This document shows positions 1 to 9,601 of a stretch of DNA of 64,000 nt, piece by piece (within the stretch, counting starts at the first letter, position 1; each line of letters begins with the position of its first letter). Under the pieces are notes generated by a model. The model did no database searches. It was not told the origin of the DNA and worked only from the letters and a program-made list of their open reading frames with translations. The position numbers were made by a program, and so were the translations under genes. Location of the stretch: assembly GCA_037042915.1 (NCBI GenBank), contig CM073194.1:930001-994000 (forward strand), written 5' to 3'. This DNA is from Auricularia sp. M13. Its lineage: Eukaryota; Basidiomycota; Agaricomycetes; Auriculariales; Auriculariaceae.

Positions 1-439
1 CACGAATTTGCGCTCGATGAAGAGCGCTCCTGCAGCCGGCCCCCGCGCCAGATGAGTTCGTTGTCCAGCTCATCGTCTCTGCACATCGTACGCACCTGTC
101 GCGACTATGCGGTCCGAGTTCTTGTCGACGATGACGATTGTGAAGTACGTCCCTGGAAGCAAGCGCTGGTAATGGAACTGCCGTGCGTACGCCGCGGGTC
201 CTATGTCAGGAGATGGTGAGAGGACAGAGAGCACGCGGAGGTGTCCCCGTCCATAATCCGTCAGCGCGAGCGGGCGTATCTGCGTCTCAGAGTCAGAAAA
301 CTGAGAGCATTGTATAGGAAGCGACGCAATCGCCGTGGAGGCGTACGTGAAGGTCGGCAGGCAAGGATGAGCGAGCAGCCTGTGGGATGAGCGCGGGATC
401 GAAGAGCAGCTCTAGTAGGTGATCGGGCGTTAACGGCAT
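1..439 (-). CDS. GNA1: Glucosamine 6-phosphate N-acetyltransferase, 5' part only (runs off the left edge)
   Basis: Spliced model complement(join(<1..29, 96..279, 347..439)). The introns 30-95 and 280-346 are GT..AG with consistent phase. Exon 1 gives MPLTPDHLLELLFDPALIPQ and ends in PADLH; exon 2 continues IRPLALTDYGRGHLRVLSVL and later GTYFTIVIVDKNSDRIVAT; exon 3 gives GALFIERKFV at the edge. This matches the N-terminal half of the fungal GNA1 family (GNAT fold): DLH-IRPL, RGHL-VLS-L, YF-IVIVD, IVA-G-FIERKF. The enzyme acetylates glucosamine 6-phosphate with acetyl-CoA on the way to UDP-GlcNAc and chitin. The acetyl-CoA loop lies beyond the window. Start at 439 is the first Met of the homologous region. 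Identification is firm; only about 100 residues are seen. Confidence 0.87.
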
Positions 440-1213
440 GGCTTGCTGCGGCTCGAAGGAGAGAACAGCGTCGAGCTGAATTTCGAAAGTGAGAATTCAC
501 TGTCGCGATGCTTGAGCATTGAATAAATAATTCTGTCCTTGGGATCATGCGGCCGTCAGCGGGACCGTGCCGGCATGATCAAGATTCCACGAGGCTGCCA
601 GCGCGCGCTGAGCGCTGAGCATTGAGATGCAACCCGTTGCGACATTTTTTGACAGCTGGAGACAAACACCGCCGTTCCAGCCGAGATGCTAGCAGGTCCG
701 TCACAGATATTTCACCAGCAGAACCGCTTCAACGCGAGTATGAACGTCGAGATGTACTGTGTCCGCCAGGTGTTGTATATAGTCCATCGCGATATAAACC
801 GGGCACTGCTGTCTCCCAGCAGGTGGCTGCGTCGGTCCCCTGCATCCCAAGCATACATATGCTGTGGCCTTAGTCAAGGTCCGTGGGAGGAAGAAGCACG
901 CCAACCCATTCGTCAATCGCAGTTATGTGCTTACGAGAGCTTGAGGAAATGATATTAGCAAGTCAGAACTCAGGAGGTCCACACACTCACACAACCCACC
1001 GAAATTTGCACAGCATCAGGAGTCTAAATCAGGACGATGTTTTTGACATTTCAAGATGAGCTCACGGCTGCCTGCGGATGGACCATCCTGACCCGAGTGG
1101 TAATGATGTTTATTCGTGGTAATACGATGGTTGGACAGTTGCGCAGCAGACTCGTTTGATGATCCCAGAACACTCAAAGCTGGCCAACATTGGTAGTTCC
1201 AAAGGCACCTAGC
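440..1213. other. Intergenic, no gene seen
   Basis: This stretch upstream of GNA1 and downstream of the acyltransferase stop holds only short overlapping ORFs (at most 88 codons) with no recognisable motif, no signal peptide and no plausible splice chain. Confidence 0.5.
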
Positions 1214-2449
1214 CTATGGTTTATAGCCGTTCTCCCACTCAGCATAACACATGAACTCGTCGCTCGCCAGCAGTGCATCGATCTGCTCTCGCGGCAATCC
1301 GACTGCCACGTCAAGCCCACCAGCGCGTCGCGGGAGGACAATGGCGATGCCTGGTCTGAGTGACGCAGGGAACATGGCGTACTCGCCACGGAAACCTTCA
1401 ATGCCCCACTCAAGGCCTAATGTCCCTTGGTCGGTCCAGGACGTGACGAGGAACGGCCCTCCTGGCATACGGTGAGCTTCGTATACCCTCCGCAGATTTC
1501 TCACGGCTCCGAGGAAGTCTGAGAGAAGTTCGGCATCCACAGCGCGTACGGCGGCGCGGACGGCCGATGCGGCAGCCTGCAGGGTACCTGATGGTGACGG
1601 GGCCGATGCAGCGTAGACGGCGTTTCCGATGAAAGATTCGGGCAGCGGCGGGTTGAGACGCGAGCGGATGTTCGCGATGACACTCACGCGCCGGGTCGGA
1701 GCGATGTGGGTCCAGAGGAGAGCGACGAGGGCGTCGTGCGATGAAATCCACGCGCCGTTTACTGCACCGGGCGAAGAAGCGGCTTCCTTGAGTGCCTTGA
1801 GTTTCTCGTTGGGAAACCAGAACCGCGTCGTCACACTCTCGGGCCAAGATCCGGCAGGTGCAGTAGCCATGTACCCCGGGTGGCGCAGGATATTGCCAGT
1901 GGTCTCGATAGAAGCGTCGTTCTTTGGATATCGTGGGACCAAAGAGAGCTCAGGCAGCGCGTCCCCACGAGTTGCTGCAGCCCATGCAGCCCATACATGC
2001 GCCGAGCCAGTCCCGTCTAATGCGGAATGGTGAAATAGAATCCTAAGAGTAGAGCCGCCGTCCATCCTCGTCAAGGTCGCACGCAGCACGGGCGAAGGGA
2101 AAATGTCGAGTGGCGGCGGCGACCACATATGGGAAATATCCTGCACTGGGAAACGTCGTGCACGCCATGCGTTGTAATCGAATTTGCCGCGCTCGTCGTG
2201 AATACTGAGGAGATCGCTGGATACATCGTATGGCCCGACAACATGCGTCCAGCCAGTTGTGCTGTCTTCGACGACTTGACCCGAGAGGAAAGGTGCGCTT
2301 TGGACAACCGTTGCCAGGCCGGTGCGCAGGCGTTCAATGGCCGCGTCGGACAGTTCCACTGGGAAACAACAGAGCAGGCCACCGAGTCCGCGGATCGTCA
2401 CCTGGTCCAGCGCAGACGGTGCGTATTCATTTTCAGGAGCTGCAGCCAT
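1214..2449 (-). CDS. BAHD / trichothecene-acetyltransferase-like acyl-CoA transferase
   Basis: Uninterrupted 411-residue ORF. The catalytic HxxxDG motif is at residues 141-146 (HSALDG). ISSHDALVALLWTHI fits the 'S(N/H)DALxAxLW' region of the fungal transferase family (Pfam Transferase, PF02458). LGLEWGIEGF near the C-terminus stands where plant BAHD enzymes have DFGWG. Such enzymes move an acyl group from acyl-CoA to a hydroxyl or amine of a secondary metabolite; the substrate cannot be read from sequence. Length is slightly short for the family (430-480), with both lobes present. Start at 2449 is the first Met and precedes the expected N-terminal strand. Transposon element A ends about 200 bp upstream, so the promoter is probably altered. 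Confidence 0.78.
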   Translation of the reverse strand: MAAAPENEYAPSALDQVTIRGLGGLLCCFPVELSDAAIERLRTGLATVVQSAPFLSGQVVEDSTTGWTHVVGPYDVSSDLLSIHDERGKFDYNAWRARRFPVQDISHMWSPPPLDIFPSPVLRATLTRMDGGSTLRILFHHSALDGTGSAHVWAAWAAATRGDALPELSLVPRYPKNDASIETTGNILRHPGYMATAPAGSWPESVTTRFWFPNEKLKALKEAASSPGAVNGAWISSHDALVALLWTHIAPTRRVSVIANIRSRLNPPLPESFIGNAVYAASAPSPSGTLQAAASAVRAAVRAVDAELLSDFLGAVRNLRRVYEAHRMPGGPFLVTSWTDQGTLGLEWGIEGFRGEYAMFPASLRPGIAIVLPRRAGGLDVAVGLPREQIDALLASDEFMCYAEWENGYKP

Positions 2450-2641
2450 GACGGACGTGGTAAGAGGTCGAGGTCATCATCCTGCGCCATCGGACAGCCA
2501 TTCCGATGAGTCCTCATCACGCCTTTTTCGGCTCCGCTCCCCGGTGTTTGGTCACCTACCGGATCAGGCAACAGGACAGAAACCATGATTGCGTGCAAAC
2601 GAAAATAGCTGCTGTACATCTGTCCAGCAGAGAGAGACACG

Positions 2642-2650
2642 GGATCGAAC
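2642..2650. repeat. Target-site duplication of element A, left copy
   Basis: GGATCGAAC directly abuts the left inverted repeat and is repeated exactly at 8396-8404 after the right one. If the terminal C/G pair is counted as part of the TIR instead, the duplication reads as the 7-mer GATCGAA; the 9-bp reading is the longest. Confidence 0.85.
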
Positions 2651-2776
2651 CATACTCCTACCCAGTGGACTTCGCACTGTTTGGCCCTGTTGTGACATCA
2701 CGAACGGGCCAAGTGCGAAGCACCACTGGCAACACTTGCATAAGCGCCCGTTCGGCCGAGCTCCGGATCATGCTCG
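2651..2776 (+). repeat. Left terminal inverted repeat of element A
   Basis: 126 bp starting CATACTCCTACCCAGTGG and ending ATCATGCTCG. It matches the reverse complement of 8270-8395 at every base I compared; similarity stops sharply after 2776. It contains an internal inverted pair (CTTCGCACT..GGCCC with GGGCC..AGTGCGAAG, about 2670-2720) able to form a hairpin. Confidence 0.93.
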
Positions 2777-2851
2777 ACCGCGACGGGACGGACGCAGATC
2801 AGCTTAGATTGCGATTGTCACGATTGCGAGGCACATTCTCTCTGCCACGCT

Positions 2852-5664
2852 ATGAAGCTGCACCTAGCTCTCGATTACTTGCGCAGCATTGGATATAGAC
2901 CTGAACAGCTGTTTGTTGACTTGCTCACAGGGCATGATGCTCAGTCGGCATCGTTTGTTGCAACACTGCCCTCCGTTCTGGATGCCATCCAGCGCCACGC
3001 TCCCACCGCTGCTCAGTCCTGGGTGTTTCGGATGACTGCTTCCTTCCCAGGACAGATCGTTGAAGGGCTGCTACTCTCGCCCGACGTGAATCTGCGGGCT
3101 AGTTTTCTTGTCGGACTGCCTCATTTACTGGACTCGGTCTTGCTGCATCTTCCAGAGGTTATGGAGCGTTGGATCCTCAGCAATGCCATGCAGTTATACC
3201 ATAAAGAACTCCTGCGTACAACAGCCAAGGATGCCGGCTTTCAGTCTAATGCTACGCACATGCAACCTGAGCAAGTCGAGCAATTCAGCATCGCCGATCT
3301 GGCTCGCAAGCTGCGGGTGCTTGCACCGCGGCTTTGGGAACTGGTTATTCTGTTGCTTTCACCCAAGGACCACCGGCATTTGTTACGGCCGCGTCACTTG
3401 CATGGGCGCGTCATCGATCGCGGTGGTGATCTCGGCGGTGAAGGCGATCGCCTCCTGCCGCAGGCCACCGCACGTTCGCCCTCTCCCGTTTCTGATGCAA
3501 TGGAAGTCGATGGTAGCATGGAAGAGGCCGCGACGAAACCCACTGCTTCTGGTGACTTAGGCGGTGACGATGAGGATGCCCGTGCGGCAATGCTTGAGAT
3601 TGTGAGTTCACCCGCTCGAGAGATTTCTCAGCTCACAGGTATTTGCAGAAGGCAGTAACTATAATAGGATCTTGGCAACAAAGCATTAACCAGCGCTGCA
3701 ACGCTGTGCAGGCCAATATGGGACTATTCCTGCATCTGACGCGCGTCGCGGACACCGTTATCAGCGTTCTCAATCATATTGGCGCCTCAACCAGCAATGC
3801 GACCATCGAACGATCTTGCGAATCGCTGGATAAGGTCTGCGAGCACCTTCTCGGCGAGGAGGGGAAGACTCTCACCACACAGGAGGCATACGATAATTTC
3901 AACTTCAAGCAACGTGTTGCGGTGCCCGTTCCGGGGCGCGGCGACCTCTTCATCAGCGCCACTTCTGCAATTGCCATTCGCTCGCATCCCTGCCTCTCGA
4001 AGGAGGATTTCAAGCATGCAGAGACCGTCTGGTATCTGAATCCCGCAAATCGTCTCCCTCGCTCACCGTCCCAACCGACACCGTTCACGGCGACTTACAT
4101 GCAGGTCCTGCAGCTTCCCCGCGTTCTTGACCCGCGGCGTGCAACATCAGCTGCTCTGGGAGCCGCCAAACTACCACATACGCTGTCTATGCATGCCTGG
4201 CACATCCGACGCATCCTTCTTGAGCGCTCTGCTGCGATGGCGGGATTCCGAAACGCTCTTAGCCCGCCGGATATCGTCTTGGAAATTCCGCTGCACAAGA
4301 CCGAGTATCTGCCTATGCGAGCCATGGAGCTTAACCAGTCCACGACTCAGGGAAACATCCTAGCTCTCGAAAAGATGTTTGCTCAGGTCAAATTTCCCGA
4401 CGAGGCCGCGAAGGACTATGTTACGTTCGTGCATGCCGATCTTGGCGGCTGTGAGCGCATTCACTCCGCGCAGTCTGATCGCTGCGACGAGGACCGCCCG
4501 ATTGACCAGTTCAAGAACGTTGTAGACTGCCCAGGTCTCTTTCACATGAAGATGGCTTCGACGGACGCCATCTTCCGCATCCACCTCGCCAAATCCGACG
4601 CGCGTCATCCCGAGTCCTGCGCGTGGAAATATGTTCGCAGACTGCGACCTCAGGCTGGCGAACAGGTTAAATTCAGTGGGAAGCAGGGTCCTGGGTACCG
4701 GCGGATGCACGATGTCTCTCGCCATATCACTTGGGCTTTGGTTCTGGATGCCTGGACTCTTGAGGTCGAGCGCTGGAGTGACGGTGTTTGCACATCGCTT
4801 GTCGACTTTGCCAACCTCCTGAAGGGTTCTTATACGCCACGGCAGGTTTCGTTCATCATCAATTCACTCTCCGTGACGATTGCGCAGAAGTATGTCGCCG
4901 GAAACGACTTTCATCGGTCGCGTCTTGCACCACAGTCTACCCGCGACCAAGTCTTCGAGAACTGGCAGCTCTGGCTGTCTCATGCCCTGCTTGATGAGGA
5001 GCTCGACTTTGCCATCAAGCAGATGGATGTCGGCCGAGTTTGTCTCTGCCTATTCCACTGGATGTTCATCTTCCAAGCGACAGGAAAGCACCCCTACGCC
5101 CGCCACACTCTTCGCGTTCTTCTGAACATTGGATATGCTTTTCCAAAGCCTCTTGCTCGCGCATTCCTCATGAGTTGGATTATTAATCCCACGGGGAAGC
5201 CAGGAGGAGGGCGGGGAGTTGATTGGCTGGTTGAGCTGTTCAATCTTTACTTGAAGGTAACGTGCTGCTTCACACTTTCCCACACACTCTCACAAATCCA
5301 GAATGTTCATTCTGGGTCTTCCTCGAACTTTGGCATCAAGAGAATTGTGAAGATCTCGACGCTCATCTCAATATTCAAGTTTGTTTTCGACAACTTCATC
5401 CTCAATTACCGAATTCTTACGAGGAATGTGCGACATGCACCACCCAACATGACGGAGACGATTGAGAATCTGCGGCACATTATCCATGAAGACAATGCGC
5501 TGCGATTCACTCCGGGTCGGCGCACTCCGTATCAAGTTCCTGACGCGCTGGCGCAGGGCCAGAATGCCGTACAAACAGGTGGTGTGGGAGAACTTACAGA
5601 CCACAGGGAGGATAGCGAGGAGAATCAGCTGTCCGATGCTGAATCGGACTTTTTCGACGACTAG
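2852..5664 (+). CDS. DUF6589 protein of element A (candidate transposase)
   Basis: Model join(2852..3601, 3649..5256, 5302..5664), 906 aa. The 47-bp intron 3602-3648 and 45-bp intron 5257-5301 are GT..AG and lie at the same places as in the element B homologue. The N-terminus is helical (LDYLRSIGYRPEQLFVDLL), followed by an acidic, low-complexity stretch. The DUF6589 core follows: LPMRAMELNQSTTQGNILAL, then FVHADLGGCERIHS (D514), CPGLFHMKMASTDAIFRIHL (D556) and HPYARHTLRVLL (H736 where the B copy has Glu). The C-tail is acidic. Function is not established for the family; the location inside a TIR element suggests transposase or an accessory. The first Met after the TIR was taken as start. No nonsense or frameshift was seen. 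Confidence 0.8.
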
Positions 5665-5744
5665 TACTTCGCACACACACTGGCAGCTGATCGTGACCCG
5701 AAAATGTTTTGCAGGGCGCAAGTGCAACTATAAAATTACCTAGG

Positions 5745-8181
5745 CTAAGAAGCAGATCCGGAAGCACCAGGCGTGCCATTATGTGGTTTTAGAAGCATGG
5801 GAGATGCATGCGGAGTTGCGCTTTGCGCAGCGGTTGGTGTTGGCGGCAGAACACAATTATAAGGCGAGTTTGGGAGGGGTGCAAACCGGAATGCCGCGCC
5901 ATTAGCGCGTGTAAGTGGGCGAGGAGTTGCTGGGAGTGTGCCTGTGGCTGCCGCTCCTCCCGTTTGATGGACAGGAGGAATGTTCTCCTTCGCCGCTGCA
6001 TTCCGTCTTGCGGCCTGCTCTTCCAGATATAATGCTCGTAAAGGGCATTCCGCCTGATTCTCTGAGCCAGTGTGAGTAAGATATCGATAGAATACTGATC
6101 TACTCACTAGCATGACCGACTGCTTTGCAATTGCTGCAGGTAGGCTGCGCTTTCCGGCGCACAGAATCTGAGGCTGATGGCAGTGGAGGTTTAGGGAATG
6201 CGGCATCGATGAGAGACACAATCTCATCGCCGTAGGTATCTGAGAGAAGCCACCCAGTTTCACGAAGGAGGGTGGAACGGTCCTTGATGACTCCGCGGTG
6301 TGCAATGTGCACGATACGTGCAATGACAGTGTCGCCAAGCAAGGCTGTCGGTCCCCAAATCTCGTCTCGGAACTCCAGGGCATGCTTGTCCGTGCGCCAC
6401 TTCCGTAGGTATGCCTCCAGAATGTCCTCTTGTTCCCCAGGCTCGTGTGTTCTCGACGCGGCGGTTTTCCGAGGGAGAGGAGGCTTTGCGGGCGGTAAGT
6501 ATGACAGTATCCGCCGCATCCAACTCGGAAGATTTGAGGGCGGATCGTCCAGATTAATGCTGTAGTCACAGCACAGAGTGGGAGGCGGAGGTGAACAGCG
6601 AGGGCAGACATGAGACGGATCTGCGGGGAGCGGACATGTGTCTGCATCTGTGAATACGTCAGTGCGCGTATCCCGACGGCACATAGTATGGGATCCAGGA
6701 AGCACAGTCGCAGCGGGGTTGATACCAGCATATTTGAGGACAGCGGGGTCCGCACCCTGTAGATGCGATGTCACAGCGCTCGGAGCTGCAGCAGAAGAGT
6801 TCAACTTTACACGCTTCGAAGGACGTGCATCCGAACTGTCGGTTGAGTCGCTTTCCTCGCGGGGGTAGAACTTGTCCTCCACGAATAGTAGCGCTAGCGT
6901 TTGGAGCGATCGATCCCGCCCTGCGCGGCCCGAGCGCTGCGCAAGGCCGCTGAACGTGAGACCTTTGATTCCCCACTGCATGACCACCATGACGTCTGGA
7001 ATATCGATCCCCTGCGCAATATTTTCATCAATCCACTCATTTTGAAGTGAAACTATGCATACCAGACCAGCAGCATCAGTACAAAACATGCCCCAGACAC
7101 CACCCTTTCGAAAACCTTCCATGCGGGTCGTTTTGTACCCATCCGTCTTGTCCGAATGATACCAGCAGATCTTGTCCTGGTGGTGCATCGGAAGAAAGTT
7201 GAGCAGATAGATGGCAGCATCACGGCACTCCTGTTTTGACTGCATAAAGACCATGAACTTTGGCGGTGGTGCACAGTCCAATGGGAGAGACATCGGGTCG
7301 TCCGGCAGAAGTACGCGCATGGCAGAGTAGCTAGTCGCCGGTCCTGGCATCCGGCGAACGGCCAGAACTGTATTGCCTGGGTTTCCGTCCAGGCGAATGA
7401 CACAAGTCTTCGTGGGAGCCATTCCGAGTCTGTCCATCGTAGTGAGACGCGAGTGTCGTGTTAGAGTTGCCGAAGCCAGCACAAATCGAATGTGAGACTT
7501 GAGCCGGTGAAGAATGATGTCCAGGTTAAGATAATCGAAGCGAAACGTCGTCCCCCACTCTTCAATACAGTGAGCCTCGTCGAATACAATGCGCGCAAGA
7601 CGTGTGGCCAGCGGTTCACGATTGAACAGATCCCGAACTTCCAGAATAAGAAGCATCTCTGGCGAAAGAATGACCACCTGATAAACACAAGCAGAAATTT
7701 TCTTATGGGATTTAGCAGAGAACAAGACTGAATTCAATAGACATACAATCAGGAGCTCTTTGCAGAATGTTTCCGACGTTATCTCACATGCAGAAACACC
7801 GTAAGATAGAAAGCTGGAAAGATGTTGATGTCCGAGAGAAAGCAGCGGTGAGATGACGAAGATGATATGGTCGGCATTGAGCAGAAGAGGTGCCAGGAAT
7901 GCCAGAGTTTTGCCAGCGCCGCATGGCGCTAGGATAACAAGGTGCTGATCCCCCGCATTCTGAACAAGCGTTGCATAAGCTTGCCACGTGCACAGCATAA
8001 CACCGAGCATAGACTGCAGTTTAGCGCGTAATGCTTCGATGGCAGCGGTACTCTCTGTCGAGCAGCTTTGCTCCTCGCGCGCAGTGTCGGAAACAGTGGC
8101 AGCAGGTACTGGAGGGGTGGCACCTGAATCGGCCGGAGGACAGCGGGATGCAGCGCTATATTCGTCCACCGCATCTGCCAT
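5745..8181 (-). CDS. RecQ-like superfamily II DNA helicase of element A
   Basis: Model complement(join(5745..6061, 6108..7011, 7063..7677, 7747..8181)), 756 aa. Introns of 46, 51 and 69 bp are GT..AG; splicing restores motifs. Motif 0 is near LCTWQAY, motif I is CGAGKT (about residue 90; Cys replaces the usual Thr), motif II DEAHCIEEWGTTFRFDY is RecQ-type, motif III is SAT, motif V is TDAAGL-GIDIPDV across intron 7012-7062, and motif VI is QRSGRAGRD. A Cys-rich segment (CPRC..CC) follows, then a WR..FG..ALL..W..YG module shared with element B's helicase. A CCHC-like zinc knuckle (CSNCKAVGH..C) is completed across the last intron, with a Ser/Pro tail. Start at Met 8181 is preferred because the longer ORF runs through the TIR. 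Likely role: unwinding DNA during transposition. Confidence 0.82.
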
Positions 8182-8269
8182 GCTGCTGGACGGATGGCAC
8201 GGCGGTGGCTCGGTGACAGTGGTCTGCGCGGTAGAAGACAAAAATCTAGCACGGACATCGGTCGCTCGG

Positions 8270-8395
8270 CGAGCATGATCCGGAGCTCGGCCGAACGGGC
8301 GCTTATGCAAGTGTTGCCAGTGGTGCTTCGCACTTGGCCCGTTCGTGATGTCACAACAGGGCCAAACAGTGCGAAGTCCACTGGGTAGGAGTATG
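8270..8395 (-). repeat. Right terminal inverted repeat of element A
   Basis: Reverse complement of 2651-2776 over 126 bp, ending GGGTAGGAGTATG, followed at once by the second GGATCGAAC (8396-8404). Confidence 0.93.
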
Positions 8396-8404
8396 GGATC
8401 GAAC
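8396..8404. repeat. Target-site duplication of element A, right copy
   Basis: GGATCGAAC, identical to 2642-2650. Confidence 0.85.
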
Positions 8405-8798
8405 GTGAGATGCATCTAATCGAGGAGGTTGTCTCATTTCCTACCATCGCCTCGGCACTCTGATCTCTATGTAGCCCAGGCTGTCCTGAAGTCAGAGATT
8501 CCTCTCGGATACTTTCGTTGAATGGATCGGACAGGGTACCACACTGACAGCGTACTTCGGTCGCAAGGAATTAATCAGACGACTTCAGTATTGCGAAACA
8601 TGAGTAGCAGAGCGTACGACAGCCTGAGTTAGAGAACGTGCAGCGAGAGCAGATGTTACAATTTCCCAGTCGCCTCGATTATCACCTCCCCTACAACCTC
8701 GCATCACACTCATCTCACTGTCACGACAGCCTCCGCCGCCCTGTCAGCCAATTCGACATTGCAGCAAGCTACCAGAACTCACAGAGTTAGCGTCGATT
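8405..8798. other. Intergenic, no gene seen
   Basis: Between element A and the small secreted peptide gene. No ORF of note, no repeat shared with element A. Confidence 0.5.
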
Positions 8799-8939
8799 TC
8801 AGGCGCGAGCCGGGGCGTCGAGAGCGACCTCGCGACGCCAGTGAGGCGTGCCGCCAGGTACGGGCACCGGCAGCGGGTTCGCCAGCGCAAGGGAGAAGAG
8901 GACGACGGAGAGGAGCGAGGTGAAGAGAACGCGGGCCAT
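8799..8939 (-). CDS. Small secreted peptide, 46 aa (hypothetical)
   Basis: Short ORF with a textbook signal peptide: Met-Ala-Arg, then LFTSLLSVVLFSLALANPLP with a likely cleavage after ALA. The predicted mature peptide is only about 26 residues (PVPVPGGTPHWRREVALDAP..) and contains an Arg-Arg pair. A TATA box (TATAAAA on the minus strand, 9012-9018) lies about 75 bp upstream, at a usable distance. A longer reading frame extends upstream, but the Met at 8939 is the only one directly before the signal sequence. No cysteines, so it is not a classic effector or hydrophobin; no CaaX end, so not a lipopeptide pheromone. An unseen 3' exon is possible. Confidence 0.45.
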   Translation of the reverse strand: MARVLFTSLLSVVLFSLALANPLPVPVPGGTPHWRREVALDAPARA

Positions 8940-9011
8940 CGATACGTGCTGTGCTGAACGAACGGTTCGCGGGATGTGAATCGTGATCATTCTTCCAAGC
9001 TGCCCCGGTCC

Positions 9012-9018
9012 TTTTATA
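9012..9018 (-). promoter_or_regulatory. TATA box of the small secreted peptide gene
   Basis: TATAAAA on the minus strand, about 75 bp upstream of the Met at 8939. Confidence 0.5.
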
Positions 9019-9601
9019 CCTGAGAGAAAGCGAGGCTCAAAGAGACCGAACAGTGCCACACGCCCCCTTGAATTCCAGGGGTAATTGACGACGTTTCGCG
9101 TCGGGATCATGAATAATGTACCGTTTAGAGTGTTTGTGGACTCAATAGCCCTGGGGGCTATATCTCATTACGGCGTCTCTGCCCAGGCACCCGCCGTACC
9201 AGGGACTGCGCAGTGTATATCGAGTGCAAGGCTTCCGACCTCGCCTGCGCGGGGCGGCCACTATCCTGCACGTTCCTGACACGAGGAATCGATATGCACG
9301 GCACTGTATACGATCGATGGGACTGCCGCTTTGAGTCTTCGATTCTGAAGCCAAACGTCAGAGTGCCTGACGGCTGACGCGACCCTGAGCGGCGGAGGCG
9401 CGTGTGCGTGGCATTCCGGTTCGATGTTCCTGGTATGCGTCACGTGGTCTCGGGGAACGGCATTGCAGGCGTTGCATCGCAGGGAACGTCTCACGAACGA
9501 GGATACGAATGCACAAAAGAACGTTTCCTGTATTGTAATCGCTTGAATGAAGCCCGATTAAAAAGAGCACAAAGAGGACCCATACTATGTATGATATATG
9601 A

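Larger units (their letters stand above)
2651..8395. mobile_element. Element A: complete TIR DNA transposon carrying DUF6589 and RecQ-like helicase genes
   Basis: A 5745-bp unit bounded by inverted repeats 2651-2776 and 8270-8395 that look identical over 126 bp, and flanked by a 9-bp direct repeat (GGATCGAAC). Inside, two genes converge: DUF6589 (2852-5664, +) and a RecQ-like superfamily II helicase (5745-8181, -), 80 bp apart. The helicase start lies just inside the right TIR and the DUF6589 start just inside the left TIR, so the TIRs probably hold the promoters. Identical TIRs and an intact duplication point to a recent insertion. The helicase plus 9-bp duplication fits what I recall of the AcademH lineage of Academ transposons; I could not verify this. 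It sits about 200 bp upstream of the acyltransferase gene. Confidence 0.92.

Noticed and set aside
5745-6755. 336-codon minus-strand ORF as a separate gene
   Set aside because: Only its last 105 codons are real; they form the final exon of the element A helicase after the 6062-6107 intron.
8182-8415. Helicase start at 8415 (771-aa reading)
   Set aside because: The extra 78 residues are encoded by the inverted repeat and host flank, and also occur in translation of the left repeat; Met at 8181 is more likely.
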